From: Tipula vernalis | Lineage: Eukaryota; Arthropoda; Insecta; Diptera; Tipulidae | DNA: 64,000 bases | Direction of reading: 5' to 3' | Assembly: GCA_958295665.1 (NCBI GenBank) | Contig: OY282560.1 | Location: forward strand, 53,134,333-53,198,332 | In this document: piece after piece, positions 9,319 to 21,420 of the stretch | Numbering within the stretch: position 1 is the stretch's first letter | How the letters are laid out: every line of letters begins with the position of its first letter | Program-made: the position numbers and the translations under genes | The notes under the pieces: generated by a model | What the model saw: the letters and a program-made list of their open reading frames with translations, nothing else | Told to the model about the DNA's origin: nothing | Database searches by the model: none

Positions 9319-10060
9319 GTGGAAACCCTTTACAATTATGTTGACTGTTATAATGATTTGAAATTCAAAATGCAACATCAAGAACTCAAAATGTCCAAGA
9401 ACGTGAAGCCAAAAAGACAAACAATGGTCAATGCGAGCAACCTACAGTTACTGCCCGTCGATAACGAATCGAACCATATTAAAGAGCTAGAACGCCAACC
9501 CAATAAAAAGCACCTTTTTTCCCCGTATCATTAAAACTAAGGTCATTCAAGGTCACCAAGCAAATGTTCTTCTTCCGTCTGACAACTTTCATAATGAGTA
9601 CTTTCTCTGTATCTCTAACCATTTTCCAGAAAAACTATGTCCACCTTTTTCAGATTCGAGGCGAGGATTAAGATAGCAGAAATCTTATAACAAGTCGGGC
9701 TGGAAATACGACCAAATGCACCCAGTTTCCTAATACAGCTGTAAAACTACATTAAACGAGGAGCAACGTAGCAGCTATATGAATTGGAAGGTCTAGCCGT
9801 CGTTCGAGTAGCAAAAAAAATTCTGATGGACTATGTCGTCCAAAGAGGCCCGAAGGAAAACAGTTGGGATGTAAGATCGAAAGAGAAATCCAAAAAGCTA
9901 GAGATATTCTTAGGAAGATTTACGTGGGATCTAGCTTACCTAGGGCAATGCAAACATCAGAGCACTGACCGCGGATGACGAATCAGATATTTTGAGGGGT
10001 TTCCAGGTAGCCGGTATACCAGCAAACAAAATAAAATAATTAAAGTGAAACTAAAGTCCA
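9319..10060 (+). pseudogene. Decayed coding remnant, possibly LINE ORF1
   Basis: Two short open frames (9319-9534 and 9784-9978) are joined by stops. Around 9495-9540 a shifted frame reads PPPIIIKTKVI, and around 9960-10030 a frame reads TADDESDILRGFQVAGIP. These recall the N-terminal and RNA-binding parts of Jockey/I-type ORF1 proteins, but the match is weak and from memory of the family only. It lies upstream of LINE copy A, yet is separated from it by about 500 bp without recognisable coding sequence. Confidence 0.3.
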
Positions 10061-10829
10061 TGAAAAACTTAAAGTTTCACGCATTGCTTTCATTTTGTAA
10101 TGGTTTCTAATTATTCCGCTTACCCGTGACAAATTGGCCACTTGAAGGTCGTACAACATCTTTGTGACTTAGGCTTAAACGACGTTATCAACCGACAATA
10201 AATTTACATTGCGACACGTGGGTATTAAGTTTAAGACTCATGTGGAGCCGGCCGAGACACGTTCCAAATTCTAGACAACCAAGCGGCACAAATGAATACT
10301 CCGCCATGGTTTGATTGCTATGATAATAACAAGCGCGCCAACGGAAGAGGGGAAAATCTTGAACATGATAAAGTAAAAGAATTATCTTGTCATATTTTTT
10401 CATGTGATGCTTTATTCACCCAAAAAGTTTTTCGTTTTATTGACACAAAAAAATTAATAGATTGTTTGATAGATTAAATTTGAGAAATTCCTTTTTTTTT
10501 TATATATATTTACCTCCATTTTTCTAAAGAATATGTAAATGTCATTTTCTTGATCCAAATGAATCCTTGGATCCAGCGCAGTCACACTCAAGGTGTATAA
10601 GAAGGACGCGGACAAGCCGGAGGCTCCGAAGTCATCTTCAGAAAATACCGCGGTGCTTGATAGTTCATCTGCGTGCGCGGAGGTAGCCAGCCAAGCAGAA
10701 TCTCTCTCCACGGACACAGAGATGTCAACGTCCATGGAATCTTTAAAGAGAGCCTCTCAGAGGACTTCTCATCAGGGGATGACTCTGATGTTACTGTGGT
10801 GGAAAAGAAGCTGTAGAGATAGTTCTTCA

Positions 10830-11410
10830 AGTCAACCTCCACCAGTCTAAGGCAGCATCAGCTGCTCTAATTTTAAAAATTGGGAAAGAAGCGGCAGATG
10901 TCGTCTTGATCTAGGAACCTTGGATCACTGAAGACCGGCTACTTGGGCTCAAGACTCCCTATTATAGATATGCACGCGAAAAAAGAAGGTAAGGTTCGGT
11001 CGTGCATTCTCATTAAAAATAACATAAGTTGTTTTCTGTTATCAAATTTCAGTAACGCAGATGTAGCAGCGGTCAGCATTGAGGTCGATAAACGAAACCT
11101 CTGGCTAGTATCAGCATACCTAGCTTATGATGAAGTGGATACTCCACCAATCATTCTAGGTGAGCTAATCTTGGAGGCTCAGAAACGCAAGGTTGGAGTC
11201 ATCCTTGGGAGTGATGCAAATGCTCATCACACGATCTGGGGAAGTACAGACACAAATGAATGAGGTGAGTTACTCCTTGATTACATTTTAAGTACTAACC
11301 TTCATAAATGTAACATAGGCAATAAGCCGACCTTTATAACTAGTAATAGACAGGAAGTATTGGATATTACTCTTGTCTCAAGCTTTCTGACGATTAGTTT
11401 ATTAAACTGA
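10830..11410 (+). pseudogene. LINE copy A endonuclease domain remnant
   Basis: Apurinic-like endonuclease of the LINE. An N-terminal piece in a shifted frame reads AADVVLI-stop-EPWITEDRLLGL, where the EPW motif is typical. From 10943 one frame continues through LWLVSAYLAYDE to GSDANAHHTIWGSTDTNE, the conserved DANAHH..WG motif of the LOA/I group, and then hits a TGA at 11264. The domain is broken by at least two stops and one frameshift. Confidence 0.8.
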
Positions 11411-11413
11411 AGA

Positions 11414-12225
11414 GTGTCGGAGGACCACTCCTTTTCTGATCATTGTTATCTTCAATTTGAAATGGACTTGACTTCTCCAAAAAGTCCAATCTACAGAAAC
11501 AGGAGGAAAACCAACTGGGATACCTTTAGAACTATTCTGGATAATTCACTACCAGTTCCGGTGCCAAAACCTCCAAAAACTGCGCAAGAGCTCGATGGCT
11601 TGGTGGACGAGTTGTCCAGTGATTTTAATGAAGCGATACTGGGCTCTAGTCCCCTTAGCAGGCCTAGGGGTAAATCTCGGCCACCCTGGTGGTCCAAGGA
11701 GATTCAACAAACACGTCGAAAATGCAAAAGACTCTTCAAAACAGCACGGAAAACAAAATCTGCTGTAGACGGAAGGAAGTCCTCAAAATTTACAAATACC
11801 AATTGAGAAGTGCCAAGAACAGCTCTTGGAGACTATACTGTGGCAAAATTCAGGAGTCTTCGGAGATGTCTAGGCTACGCAAAGTACTAGCAACTGGTCC
11901 TTCCATCCCAAGTTATCTTCAACGGTCGGATGGGATATGGACCACTAATAGTACGGAATCGCTGGAACTTCTGATGGAGACTCATTTTCCTGGTTGTTCC
12001 GAATCTGCACCTAGCACATCAGTAGGTAAAAGGGCAAGTAGCCTCATAGGCCAAATTATTAGCAGAAAAAAGATCCTGTGGGCGATAAACAGTTTTAAAC
12101 CATATAAGTCGCCTGGACTAGATGGTAGTATCCCTGCGGATATTCAACAAACTACGGATCTAACAATTTCCTGGTTAGAGGTAATTTTCCAAGGCAGCCT
12201 AGAACTATGTCACATTCACCCTTAG
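11414..12225 (+). pseudogene. LINE copy A RT N-terminal region remnant
   Basis: Spans two frames (11414-11806 and 11689-12225). It begins SEDHSFSDHCYLQFEM, the end of the endonuclease (SDH motif), runs through the linker with PPWWSKEIQQTRRK, and reaches SFKPYKSPGLDG, the first conserved RT block. It ends after GSLELCHI, where copy B continues into the RT palm. In copy A this is joined directly to the thumb region at 12233, so the catalytic palm has been deleted. Confidence 0.8.
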
Positions 12226-12232
12226 TGAGCTT

Positions 12233-13573
12233 ATGCAAAATGCCCTGGGCACTCTTTCATTATGGGCCAATGGCTGTGGGTTGAATGTGAACCCACACAA
12301 AACCGAATTGGTTCTTTTCTCTAGGAAATATAAACTTCCTCACATCGATCCTCCCACTTTAAACGGGTTCAGCTTAACTTTTACAGCTGAAGCAAAGTTT
12401 CTGGGTCTCGTTTTGGATAGTAAATTACATATATTGGAAACGTAATATTCTGGAAAGGGTAAAGAAAGCTACGGTAGCGCTATACTCTTGCAAAAATGCC
12501 ATTGGGAAAGGATGGGGGCTGGAGCCCCGCATCGTACATTGGCTTTATACCGCAGTAGTCAGACCCATACTCTTGTATGGGGCAATAGTCTGGTGGCCTG
12601 GTGCTCTGGACAAAACTGTCAACCAAAAGCTGTTGACAAACGTTCAGAGAACAATCTCTCTGTGGATAAGTGGTGCACTGAGGAGCACATCCACTCAGGC
12701 ACTAGAGAATCTGCTATTTTTGACTCCTCTAGATATCTTGGGGAAACAGTTGGCAGCTTGTACTGCCATACGGATGAAATCCTTCTTAATGTGGACCTGC
12801 AACAACACAGGGCACTCATCTATTTTGTGCAACAAACAAATTCGCAAGACCACCGACTATACTGTCCCGTCACTATCTTTTGACACAAAGTTCCGGACTA
12901 GGATCCCATCCAGGGAGGACTGGATGATGGGTGCAGTTTTGGAACCAGGAGTTATAAACTTTTTCACTGATGGCTCAGAACAGGACGGGAAAGTCGGGGC
13001 TGGAGTGTTCTGCGAGGAACTTCTGTTAAATCTCTGCTCCCGTCTCCCCGACTACTGTAGCATTTTTCAAGCAATATAAACGCCGATGAACTGGCTCGAC
13101 GTGGTACAACGGACCACTTCTCAGAAAGCAGAAAGGATATTGAAATGCCTCTTGCGGTATGCAAACTGCTGCTTCAGGAAGAAGCTAGCAAGCTAACGAA
13201 TGACAGATGGTCAAGTATCACCTCTTGCGTAATAACTCGGCAGGTCTGGCCAAAGTTAGACTTCGCAAGATCCAAACAGCTGATCTCACTTCAGCGAAGT
13301 CAGATCAGTGTGGTTGTTGGAGTGATTACGGGGCACTGTCTCATAGGGAGGCATGCGAGTAGACTTGGTCTCTTCTCACATGAATACTGTCGTAGTTGCG
13401 AGGACGAAGAGGAGGAAGAGACAGTATTTCATCTTCTTTGCACCTGCCCTCGTCTGGCACGAAACAGACTAAAGTTTATAGAGGCACCCCTCTTCAAGGA
13501 CCTGACGGACCTTTGTAGGATGGACGCCAAGAGTATCCAGCGCTTTGTTAACAGCTCAAAATCGTTCCAATGA
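12233..13573 (+). pseudogene. LINE copy A RT thumb, RNase H and C-terminal remnant
   Basis: Frames at 12233-12445, 12573-13079 and 13145-13573 together encode the post-catalytic RT region (ALGTLSLWANGCGLNVNPHK), then TDGSEQDGKVGAGVF, the first RNase H motif, cut off after CSIFQAI. The C-terminal region (NADELARRG, GVITGHCLIGRHASRLG, CRSCEDEEEEETVFHLLCTC) follows with the middle of RNase H missing. Several frameshifts are present relative to copy B. Confidence 0.8.
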
Positions 13574-13612
13574 GTTGGAGGAAACAATTATTCGTGGTAT
13601 GGCTACGGATCA

Positions 13613-14542
13613 ATGATGAATGGCAATCTCATGTTATGTATGAATGGCAATCTCTTATTGGCATTTTCGCTTTCGATTTCGGGTTTTTTCTGTTTTTTCA
13701 AATGTGCTCTATTCTAAAAAATTGAGGTGTGACCAACACACGACTTTCTTTTATGAAAAGTGAATTTTGAGAAACGTATTATGCAAATTTCTTACAAATT
13801 TGAGGTTTTGTAATTTTTTGTTTTTTTTTTTTTGTTTTTTGCGAACATTTTGTATTTAATAGTTTTTCTGTAAATTGGGGCCTCCCAATTTATGAAAAAC
13901 CTTAAATATGAACTTTCAGTTGGGCTGTAGAGAGAATACAAACTGACAGAGAGACCGATAGACAGACACCACTTAGAAACTCAATTTTTTGGACTCAGGG
14001 GACCCTAAAATAGATAAATCTCCAAAAAGCTCAAAGTCGAAAATTTTACTGATTACTAGATTTTATTTTACTGGTACACGCCTTCGTATTCTATACGTAT
14101 CTTTAGAGATTGTTTTTATATCAGACGAAATACTTACTCAACCCGACCAGTCAAACGGTTTTTCAAATTTTTTGTTTTTTAAAAGTTCGGCAATTGATAA
14201 GCACTGGCAGAGGTGGCTATGCAAAAATCAGAAAATACCGTTTATAATCGGTTAAGAAATAGCACAGTTCATTTTATCGAATCCCACTTCCATTGAAAAC
14301 ACCAGAAATATATCCAACACCACACAATTCATAAGCGTTCATGGTCCTTCGAGCCGGGTAAGTACAGATAGTAAAAATTGTTTTTTTTTGTTTTGTGAAT
14401 ATATGAGAAAATATCGTTCACGCTCCTTATCCACCATCTTGACGAGATTGATTCATTCCTCGTGCGCCAGGCAAGTAAATTTAAACGTTCTCTTTTTACG
14501 AATTTTTATCGAAATCCAGTGTTGTGTACGTGATTAATTAAA
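13613..14542. other. AT-rich stretch, mostly unassigned
   Basis: Just past the end of LINE A is a short duplication (TGAATGGCAATCTC at about 13618 and 13642). T-rich sequence follows with no conserved ORF. At about 14340 and 14458 two related GC-rich blocks (CCTTCGAGCCGGGTAAG and CCTCGTGCGCCAGGCAAGTA) precede the BEL/Pao gag remnant and may belong to its leader. That link is inference. Confidence 0.35.
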
Positions 14543-15490
14543 ATGAGTACGGCTGAATTAGAAGGATTGAAGAAACAGCGCTTAACATACCCGGGCATCC
14601 AACCAAATTATGAAGTCGCAATTAGTATAAAGAAAAATTCAAATGAAACCATTAGAGAAATGCGATTAAAGATGAACCGCCGAAAGGAAATTTTAGATAA
14701 AATAGATGGCGTAGAAGCATCAATATTTACGAATAACAATGAAGATGAATCTAAAACGGACGATTCCGAGTCCTGTAGCAGCTCGCGCATTTCAATTATA
14801 TAAAACAGTTTACGAATCTAAATAAAAGTAATCTTCTAGACCAACCATTCGTACAAGTTGCTAGCATCTCAAACATAAGAAAATTATTGGACATCCCAGA
14901 CGAGGTTATGCGTGGCCCGAAAGCACTTGGCGATCATGCTGAAGCAAGAGACCCATGGCTTATCTACTTACCGCAACAAAAATTAGATGATGGATGTTGT
15001 ATTTTATGTGCACAAGAAAACATCAGCAACGAATTCCCTAAGATAACCGAATTTTTCGATTTCTTAAGATAGAAACCGATGCATTCGTCCAACAAGATTG
15101 AATACAGCCAGCAAGTAGATTGAGAAAAGCCTAGCATATGCCGTGACAGTTTACGCTCTATCACAAACCAGTCAAGAATTTGTTTCACACCTGATATGTG
15201 CGAAAGCCAAGGTAGCACCATTGAAACAGTTAGTATTCTAAGGCTCGAGTTAATGGGTGCAGTACTTTTGAGCAGATTAGCAATCCAAATGATAGAGTTT
15301 CATCAGTACCAATGTGGACACAATCGACGATCGTATTAGACTGGTTGTCCATTCAAGCAAGGTGTTATACCACATTTTTGGTCAACCGAACTTCTCAAAT
15401 CATTGAACTATATAAAAGAGATTTATTGCGACAAACAAAATTCAGTAATAATCCGGCAGATTGAGCAACTCGAGGAAAAGTTTGCTTTAA
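14543..15490 (+). pseudogene. BEL/Pao retrotransposon remnant (gag and RNase H pieces)
   Basis: An 86-codon frame (14543-14803) is followed by a second frame (14887-15072) with IPDEVMRGPKALGDHAEARD and WLIYLPQQKLD, a match to the conserved BEL/Pao Gag region. After about 100 bp, out-of-frame segments read ICAKAKVAPLKQ, RLELMGAVLLSRL, STIVLDWLSIQARCYTTF and NPAD. These are the RNase H/connection region of BEL/Pao Pol. Protease and RT are therefore deleted. All pieces are broken by stops or shifts. Confidence 0.75.
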
Positions 15491-16183
15491 GAGCAAACTA
15501 GGCCGAGCTTTAATTCAGGACTGAAGGGTCATGAATTTTATCGAGGCAAACACGGGGTATTATCAAATTCCAATTAACCCTCCATTACTAACCTCTGGAT
15601 GGAATACACCCAATTTGAATTCACTACAGCAAAATCCTATGATAATCAATCCTTACCAACTTCAGACCACTATGTATTTTATTTTTACATATTTCTCTTT
15701 GTTTTGCTTATTCTTTAGTAGTTTTTTATCATTCAACGAATGCACAACTTCAATTTTAGAAACTGATTGGGTGATTTACACCCAGAGTTGGAAAAAACCC
15801 GACCCGGTGGGTTTTTTCGGGTTTTTAGGTGGGTTTTTTTTGGGGTTTTTTATTGAAGTGTTAGAATTCGATTGCAAAATTAACTTTTTTTCACCCATTT
15901 GTATGTTGGTTTTATATTGAAAAGACAAGGATGATTATATTTGTTTACATTTCTTTATATTAAGATTTAATGGTTTGTGTGTAGTCGTTGAAAATGGAAA
16001 GGTTTTCTTTTTTCAATTTATTTTAAAATCTAGAGATATTTTCTTCTATGATTTTAAAACCAAATCTATGAAACATATTAAACATGCAAATTAACAAAAA
16101 TTTTATTACATTAAATTGAATTTTCATTATAAAATTTATAAATCAAAACTACCAATTTTACATTGGTTCTTATGGGAAACAGA

Positions 16184-16939
16184 GGTGGTTTGGCGACTAT
16201 TGGAGGGGGGGACTAAAGTTGAGTAGATTAATCTACCAGCTCCGTAACCTTCCAGTAGGGTGCGCATCACGTGAGCTGTTCTGGTCTTGTCATTAGGCAG
16301 CTGCGTGATGGGTACAATTGTGTAAGGGGTAACCTGTTCACAATTCGCAGGTGTACGTACTGCCTCCTCGTGGCAACCACTGGTAACTAAGGCCACTTGG
16401 CACATTTTTGGCCATTTGGCACAGGCTAAAGTACGGCGCTAAAGGAGAAAACCTTGACAAAAAACCCTAATCTAAGGTGGAACAGCATATGCCGAAAGAT
16501 GAATGGCTGATAGGTTAATCAGCCCAAAATATGCGGACTCTGGATACCAGGCACCCTCCAGTTTTATTTAGCCTTCCTGTAGTAAAGCTGGGTGACCTAC
16601 AGGTGATTTGCAATTCCGAGCAACTCGTAAGAGTAAAATCAAACGGAATACGGGGCAGGAGTAGGAATATACGAGAGTGGGACAACCCTCTAGAGGTCCT
16701 TGAGCTCCAATGCTACCGTCTTTCTAGCGGAACTACATGCTGTAGTAAACATCTAGGAGGGAGAGCAATAAGCCCAGATAGTATGTATCACGTACCGGGA
16801 GGCAGTATCGTCAGGTTCATTAAGAACCTGAATATTGACTGGACGGATAATTAAGCAGGAGCCAGCACAATAGATCTTTTAGGTTGCAGTGAGAAGTGGC
16901 TGATCGCCCGCATGGCCTCCCCAATAATAATAATAATAA
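16184..16939 (+). mobile_element. Short non-autonomous LINE derivative (5' and 3' ends only)
   Basis: A 756-bp insertion flanked by the direct repeat TATGGGAAACAGA (16171-16183 and 16940-16952), ending in an AAT trinucleotide tail. Its first ~410 bp are the counterpart, in opposite orientation, of the 5' end of LINE copy C (plus-strand 60285-60696), including GGACTCTGGATACCAGGC and AAGGTGGAACAGCATATGCC. Its last ~350 bp encode what looks like the C-terminus of a LINE ORF2 (VPGGSIVRFIKNLNIDW, then stop) plus a short 3' UTR. The middle, with all enzyme domains, is absent. It must have been mobilised in trans. Confidence 0.8.
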
Positions 16940-17520
16940 TATGGGAAACAGAAAAATGTTCACCTCTCTTGTAGAAAGCTTGTATTTCTACTTTACGGCT
17001 ATGGTATGGTATATTAAGATGGCTATGCAAGAAGAAACCAATATGTAATCAGAAACAAGTTTATTAATCAAATTATAAAAATTTTCAGTTTGATTTTGCA
17101 CGATAAAACACGATTGCACAGGAATCAGGAATATTTTGAATATCGAAACAATATTTGCTTCTCGATCATATTTTACTTTGTGCCTGTTCATACAGTATGT
17201 AGTTAAAATTTACATCATCTTCTTGTTTCTGGCCAATAAGCTATGGTAGAGGAACAACTATTTGTGTTTCATTTATATATGTATATGCTCCTTCTGTTTT
17301 CAAGTGTTATTTCAATTTTTTAGAAATCATGTTTAATCGTGTCTTGAAAAGGAAAATACTCCAATAAATCATTATTAAAGTGAATTTTAGTGAGGAATGT
17401 TGTGAGTTTATTGAATCGTATATTTTAAAACTAAGTAAAACTAATGTAAGTATGTACATCTAATTAAAACAAATAAATATTTAGTAGTAAAATACAGGAT
17501 TGAATTTTGAAATATTCCCC

Positions 17521-19231
17521 ATAAAAATATAGAATGCCTCGAAGAAGTGGACGTAAAAATGCTGCTGAGTGGAATAACTTAGTCCATATCGAAAATTCTA
17601 CAAAAGTAAAGTAAAGGAAAGCAACAAAGTAGAGCGCATAAGAGCACATTTATTAAATTGTAACAAAAAAGTTACAACATGCGATAGTGATACGGATACT
17701 GATACTGACATTTCAATTGGAAATACGTATCTTACTGCCACTAGTAGTCATAAGCAGAAGAAACAAAAAACCAAACATTGTACTCAATCATAATCATCTA
17801 TGATAGAATTTTCAGTTAAAACTACTTTAAATCAAAAAGAAAAATTGGACAAAATTGTGGCAACATTTTTTTTCGCGAATAACATTGCTTTTAACGTGGC
17901 TGATAACAAATATTTTAAAGAAATGATAGAGTCTCTACGACCTGGATATTCTGCCCCTAGCAGAAAACAACTAGCTGATAAGCACCTTCTTGAAATTGAT
18001 GAAGAAATAACTGATCATTTAATAGCTGAATTGAAGGATTCCAGTTTGACACTCATTTTAGATGGATGGACGAACACTTCAAATGATCCACTTATCGCGG
18101 GTTCAGTCCATACCGGTTGTAATAGTTTTTTAATAAGTGCAGAGGACACCGGCTCCGATAAAAAAAACTGCTGAATATTGTGTTGCTGTGGTAGAAAAAT
18201 CAATTGACTTTATAAAAACTAAATACAATAAAGAGATATTCGCCTGTTGCACGGATAACGAAAACAAGATGAAAAAAATGAAGGATATTTTAGAGGAACG
18301 CCATGGGATTTTTTCTTAAGGGTGCTCAGCACACATGATCAATCTTCTATACAAAGATATAATTTCAGTAGAAGTTACCAAACAAATAATAAGCGTACAG
18401 ACAGAAATACTTTAGAAATCACCACCAGCCACATGGATGGTTAAAAGAAAAACATGGAGTTATGCCTCAAATACCAAATGATGTAAGGTGAAATTCTTAT
18501 GATGATTGCTTAACAGCATTTATTGCTAATTTTCACCTCTATTCACAAATAAGATCAGAGCACTTAAATGAATTTCATAACGATATCCACAAAATTTTAA
18601 ATAATGTACAATTGAACAACGAGGCCTTAAATCTTCAACAAATGTTATCTCAAATAAAAATAGCATTAGATGGTCTGCAAGGTGATTCCACTTCAATTGC
18701 CACAGCTGTCGAAATCTGGTATAATTTGCTGAATAACGAGATCTTATTAACAAAAAGGCCTTTAATTGAAAAACGAATGAAAAGTGTACTCACTCCGGCT
18801 CACTATTTAGCAAACATGATGCATCCAAAATATATGGGCAAACTGTTTAGTGAAGAAGCAGAGAACGCAGCAGAAGACTGGATAAGCCAAAAACACCCTA
18901 CCTTTCTGGCACACTGTTTGGCATTTAAAATTAACGATGGAGAATACTTCCCAGAATCTATGTTCAAACCGGAGGTGCTCGAAAAATTAAGCGAAAAAAA
19001 TGGTGGAAAATATTACACGTCAAAAACGAAAAATCTTCAAAGTTGCCTGAAAATTTTTGCAATTTTTTTGTGTCACTAATGAACTGCCCAGCAAGCTCGG
19101 CTTCAATTGAAAGAATTTTCTCAACCTACGGTTTAATTTGGAATAAACTGAGCAACCGACTTGGTTTCGAAAAGGCGTTATCTCTAGTCAAAATTTATCG
19201 GCACTTAAGATCTGAACCACAAGATTGGTAA
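17521..19231 (+). pseudogene. hAT transposase pseudogene
   Basis: Pieces in order: a decayed BED-finger region with KVERIRAHLLNC (about 17611-17660); an acidic linker (CDSDTDTDTDI); the N-terminal transposase domain (17800-18174) with LADKHLLEIDEEITDHL and LILDGWTNTSNDPLIAG, a typical hAT block containing the first catalytic Asp; FACCTDNENKMKKM (18240-18280), around the second Asp; a middle block (18612-19079); and the C-terminal dimerisation block (19043-19231) with CPASSASIERIFSTYG. Frameshifts at about 18165, 18320 and 19050 and several stops break it. Confidence 0.85.
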
Positions 19232-19577
19232 ATTGCAAAGTTATTAATTTGAATTTATTAATTTTTTATATCTGTGATATGTATTTGTTCCTTATACATT
19301 TATTATAGTTAAGGTATACAATTTAATAAATTAATTTTTGAAACACCTATCCTTTTTATGTTCTAAAGAATGAATTTTGTAAAATCATAAGTTAAAAATA
19401 TGTAATTGAATTTGTTTATTAGAAAAAAAAAAATTAAAATTAAACAAAAAATATACGTTTTTTAAGAAGTATTATTACCCCCAAAAAACCCACCCGGGTT
19501 TTTTTTAAAGTATTACCCAAAAAAACCCGGGTGGGTTTTTTTGTTTTTTTGGTTTACCCAGTGGGGAGCCAACCCTG

Positions 19578-20257
19578 GCAACAAGCCATATTTGGAAATC
19601 CAAAAAGAATTTTTTCGGATAGGGGAACGGCTTTTGCCTCGCATAATTTTGAGGAGTATTGCACTCAACAAAAGATACAGAATGTAAAAATCACAACAGA
19701 TGTTCCCAGGGGAAATGGACAGGTCGAGCGTATTAATGGAATAATTATACCAATCTTGACCAAATTGTCTTTGGCGGAACCTTTAAAATGGTATAAGCAA
19801 ATCACAACTCTACAGAAGCAGATAAATTCCACGATTAGCCGAAGTACCAACAACACATCTTTTAAGCGGGGAAGAGCTGATTAATGAGTTCAGTGACAAG
19901 AGGGTAGAGTTACGTGAAAACGCTAGGCAGCAGATAAAAAATCTACAGGACGAGAATAGAAAATCTTTTAACCAAAAAAGGAAGATGGCTACACAGTATA
20001 ATATAGGTGATTTAGTAACAATAAGTCGTTCGCAGTTTGGGACAAGATTGAAAATTCGAGCGAAGTATTTGGGACCATACGAAGTAACAGCCCTTGGTGG
20101 GAACGATAGATACGATGTTAGGAAGGTAGGCGATGGCGAAGGACCAATAAAAACGTTGGCATCTGCCGATTTAATGAAGCCTTGGGTATCGTATGATAGT
20201 GGAGGTACCGAATCTTCCGGGACGGAAGATTTTGAAGGATGGCTGGGTGTGGGGTAA
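19578..20257 (+). pseudogene. LTR-retrotransposon integrase C-terminal remnant
   Basis: Starts inside an integrase core at FGNPKRIFSDRGTAFAS (second catalytic Asp), includes PRGNGQVERINGIIIP (catalytic Glu), then after a stop at about 19882 continues RVELRENARQQIKNLQDENRK. It ends with an SH3-like C-terminal domain, YNIGDLVTISRSQFGTRLK...YLGPYEV. It ends at TAA 20255-20257. Truncated at the 5' side by the hAT end. Confidence 0.8.
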
Positions 20258-21420
20258 GTAATGCCACTGTCGCATTTAACCCATACTAAATTACGCCGCC
20301 ACTGCGAAAACTAGAGATGCCATATAAAAAGGAGAACAAAAGGGAGTCGAAAGAAAAACGTTAAGTGAGAAGAATTAAAAACAAAGAGATTATTTTCGGT
20401 ATAAATCTGTTTTTATTGTGATCAGTTTGAATATAACAAAACCAAGTATAGCGATCCTACATTTATATATTTTTGTAATAAATGGTTGAACTATTAAATT
20501 AAACTGTTTTTTTCTGTATGATACTGAATTATTGATGAAATTAACGAAAATAACAACAATTGGTGATTTCTGAGGTCCATTCGCGATATAAATGACTATC
20601 AAGTAATGGGTGGAAAACACCCATGTTGAGGGTTAAAAGAGTTCATTGAAAGGGCAATTTTTTGCTTAAGATTGATGTCTATTTCTATCAAAATATATTT
20701 TAAATACTAGGTCATATCGATTAAAAGTTCATTAATTTCAATATCGTGTACGAATAATTACGTGTTTCACTGTATAAATTTATATTTACATATATGTTTG
20801 ATAACAATAACCAATAAAAATATGTTTATGAAAAATTATATACATTTTAAAATTTTTCGTCAACTAAATTCTCTTTTTTCCTTTTTTTTTTGTTTTGTAT
20901 TTTTATTAATACGTACAGTATATTTAAGAGAAATATTAAAGCAAAAAAAAGCTACAACGCAATACTTAAAGATTGTGTAATTAATGCAAATTTAATGTAT
21001 CATATCATATCGTTCGAAACAACAAAATTTATATGTTGCCATTATTATAGAGGAAGAAAAGAGCCGAAAAATAAAATAAAAAATAAAAACAACAACAAAA
21101 ATAAAATTCTGTCAAATTGTAGACAAAAAAATATATGATTAAAATGATAAATATTCAATTGTCCATTTTATAAAAATAAAAACAATTTCGCTGTATTATG
21201 TGTTTTGTAAATGTCAAATACGAAGAAATGTATGATGATGAAAAAAACATAATGATAGTGTATGCGTGTGATAAGGAAAAAAAATCCAATAGGATTGTTT
21301 ATAGAGGGAATTTTTTTTTTTTTTTTTTTTTTCACACAATTTCTAAAAAAAAAAAAAAATAATTTGTTTGCTTCTTGATAAAAAATATAAAAATCAAAAA
21401 AAAAAAAAAAAATTATCTAC
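20258..21420. other. AT-rich stretch; possible retroelement LTR then CRTC intron
   Basis: Immediately after the integrase remnant, 20315-20345 contains a TATA-box-like CATATAAAAAGGAG, which would suit the LTR of that element, but I found no second copy to define it. The rest is very AT-rich, with long A and T homopolymers at 21309-21332, 21346-21360 and 21396-21412. No coding exon is seen. By position it is intron of the minus-strand CRTC gene. Confidence 0.4.

Larger units (their letters stand above)
10570..13612 (+). mobile_element. LOA/I-like LINE, copy A (decayed)
   Basis: A non-LTR retrotransposon remnant containing, in order, the tail of ORF1 (about 10570-10820), endonuclease (about 10830-11400), the RT N-terminal region, the RT thumb, part of RNase H, and a C-terminal Cys-rich region. 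It is the same family as copy B at 49469-52366: long stretches of encoded protein are nearly identical (for example the GKSR.PWWSKEIQQTRRKCKR segment). It is inactive: many stops, loss of the RT core at about 12225, and loss of most of RNase H at 13075. Similarity to copy B ends at about 13612, at GGCTACGGA, so the true 3' tail is missing. Confidence 0.85.
15783..19577 (+). mobile_element. hAT-family DNA transposon, decayed, with nested insertion
   Basis: The left end begins CAGAGTTGG at 15783. The right end finishes CCAACCCTG at 19577, whose reverse complement is CAGGGTTGG, so the terminal inverted repeats match at 8 of 9 bases in the usual hAT form. Both ends carry alternating ACCC/GGGTTTTTT blocks (15795-15855 and 19480-19565). 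A decayed hAT transposase lies between. I could not find an 8-bp target duplication (TTTACACC on the left, GCAACAAG on the right), and the flanks belong to different retroelement remnants, so the boundaries need checking. Confidence 0.65.

Noticed and set aside
19531..19577. The frame across the hAT right end as part of the integrase protein
   Set aside because: Its first residues are translated from the transposon terminal repeat; the integrase similarity begins after 19577.
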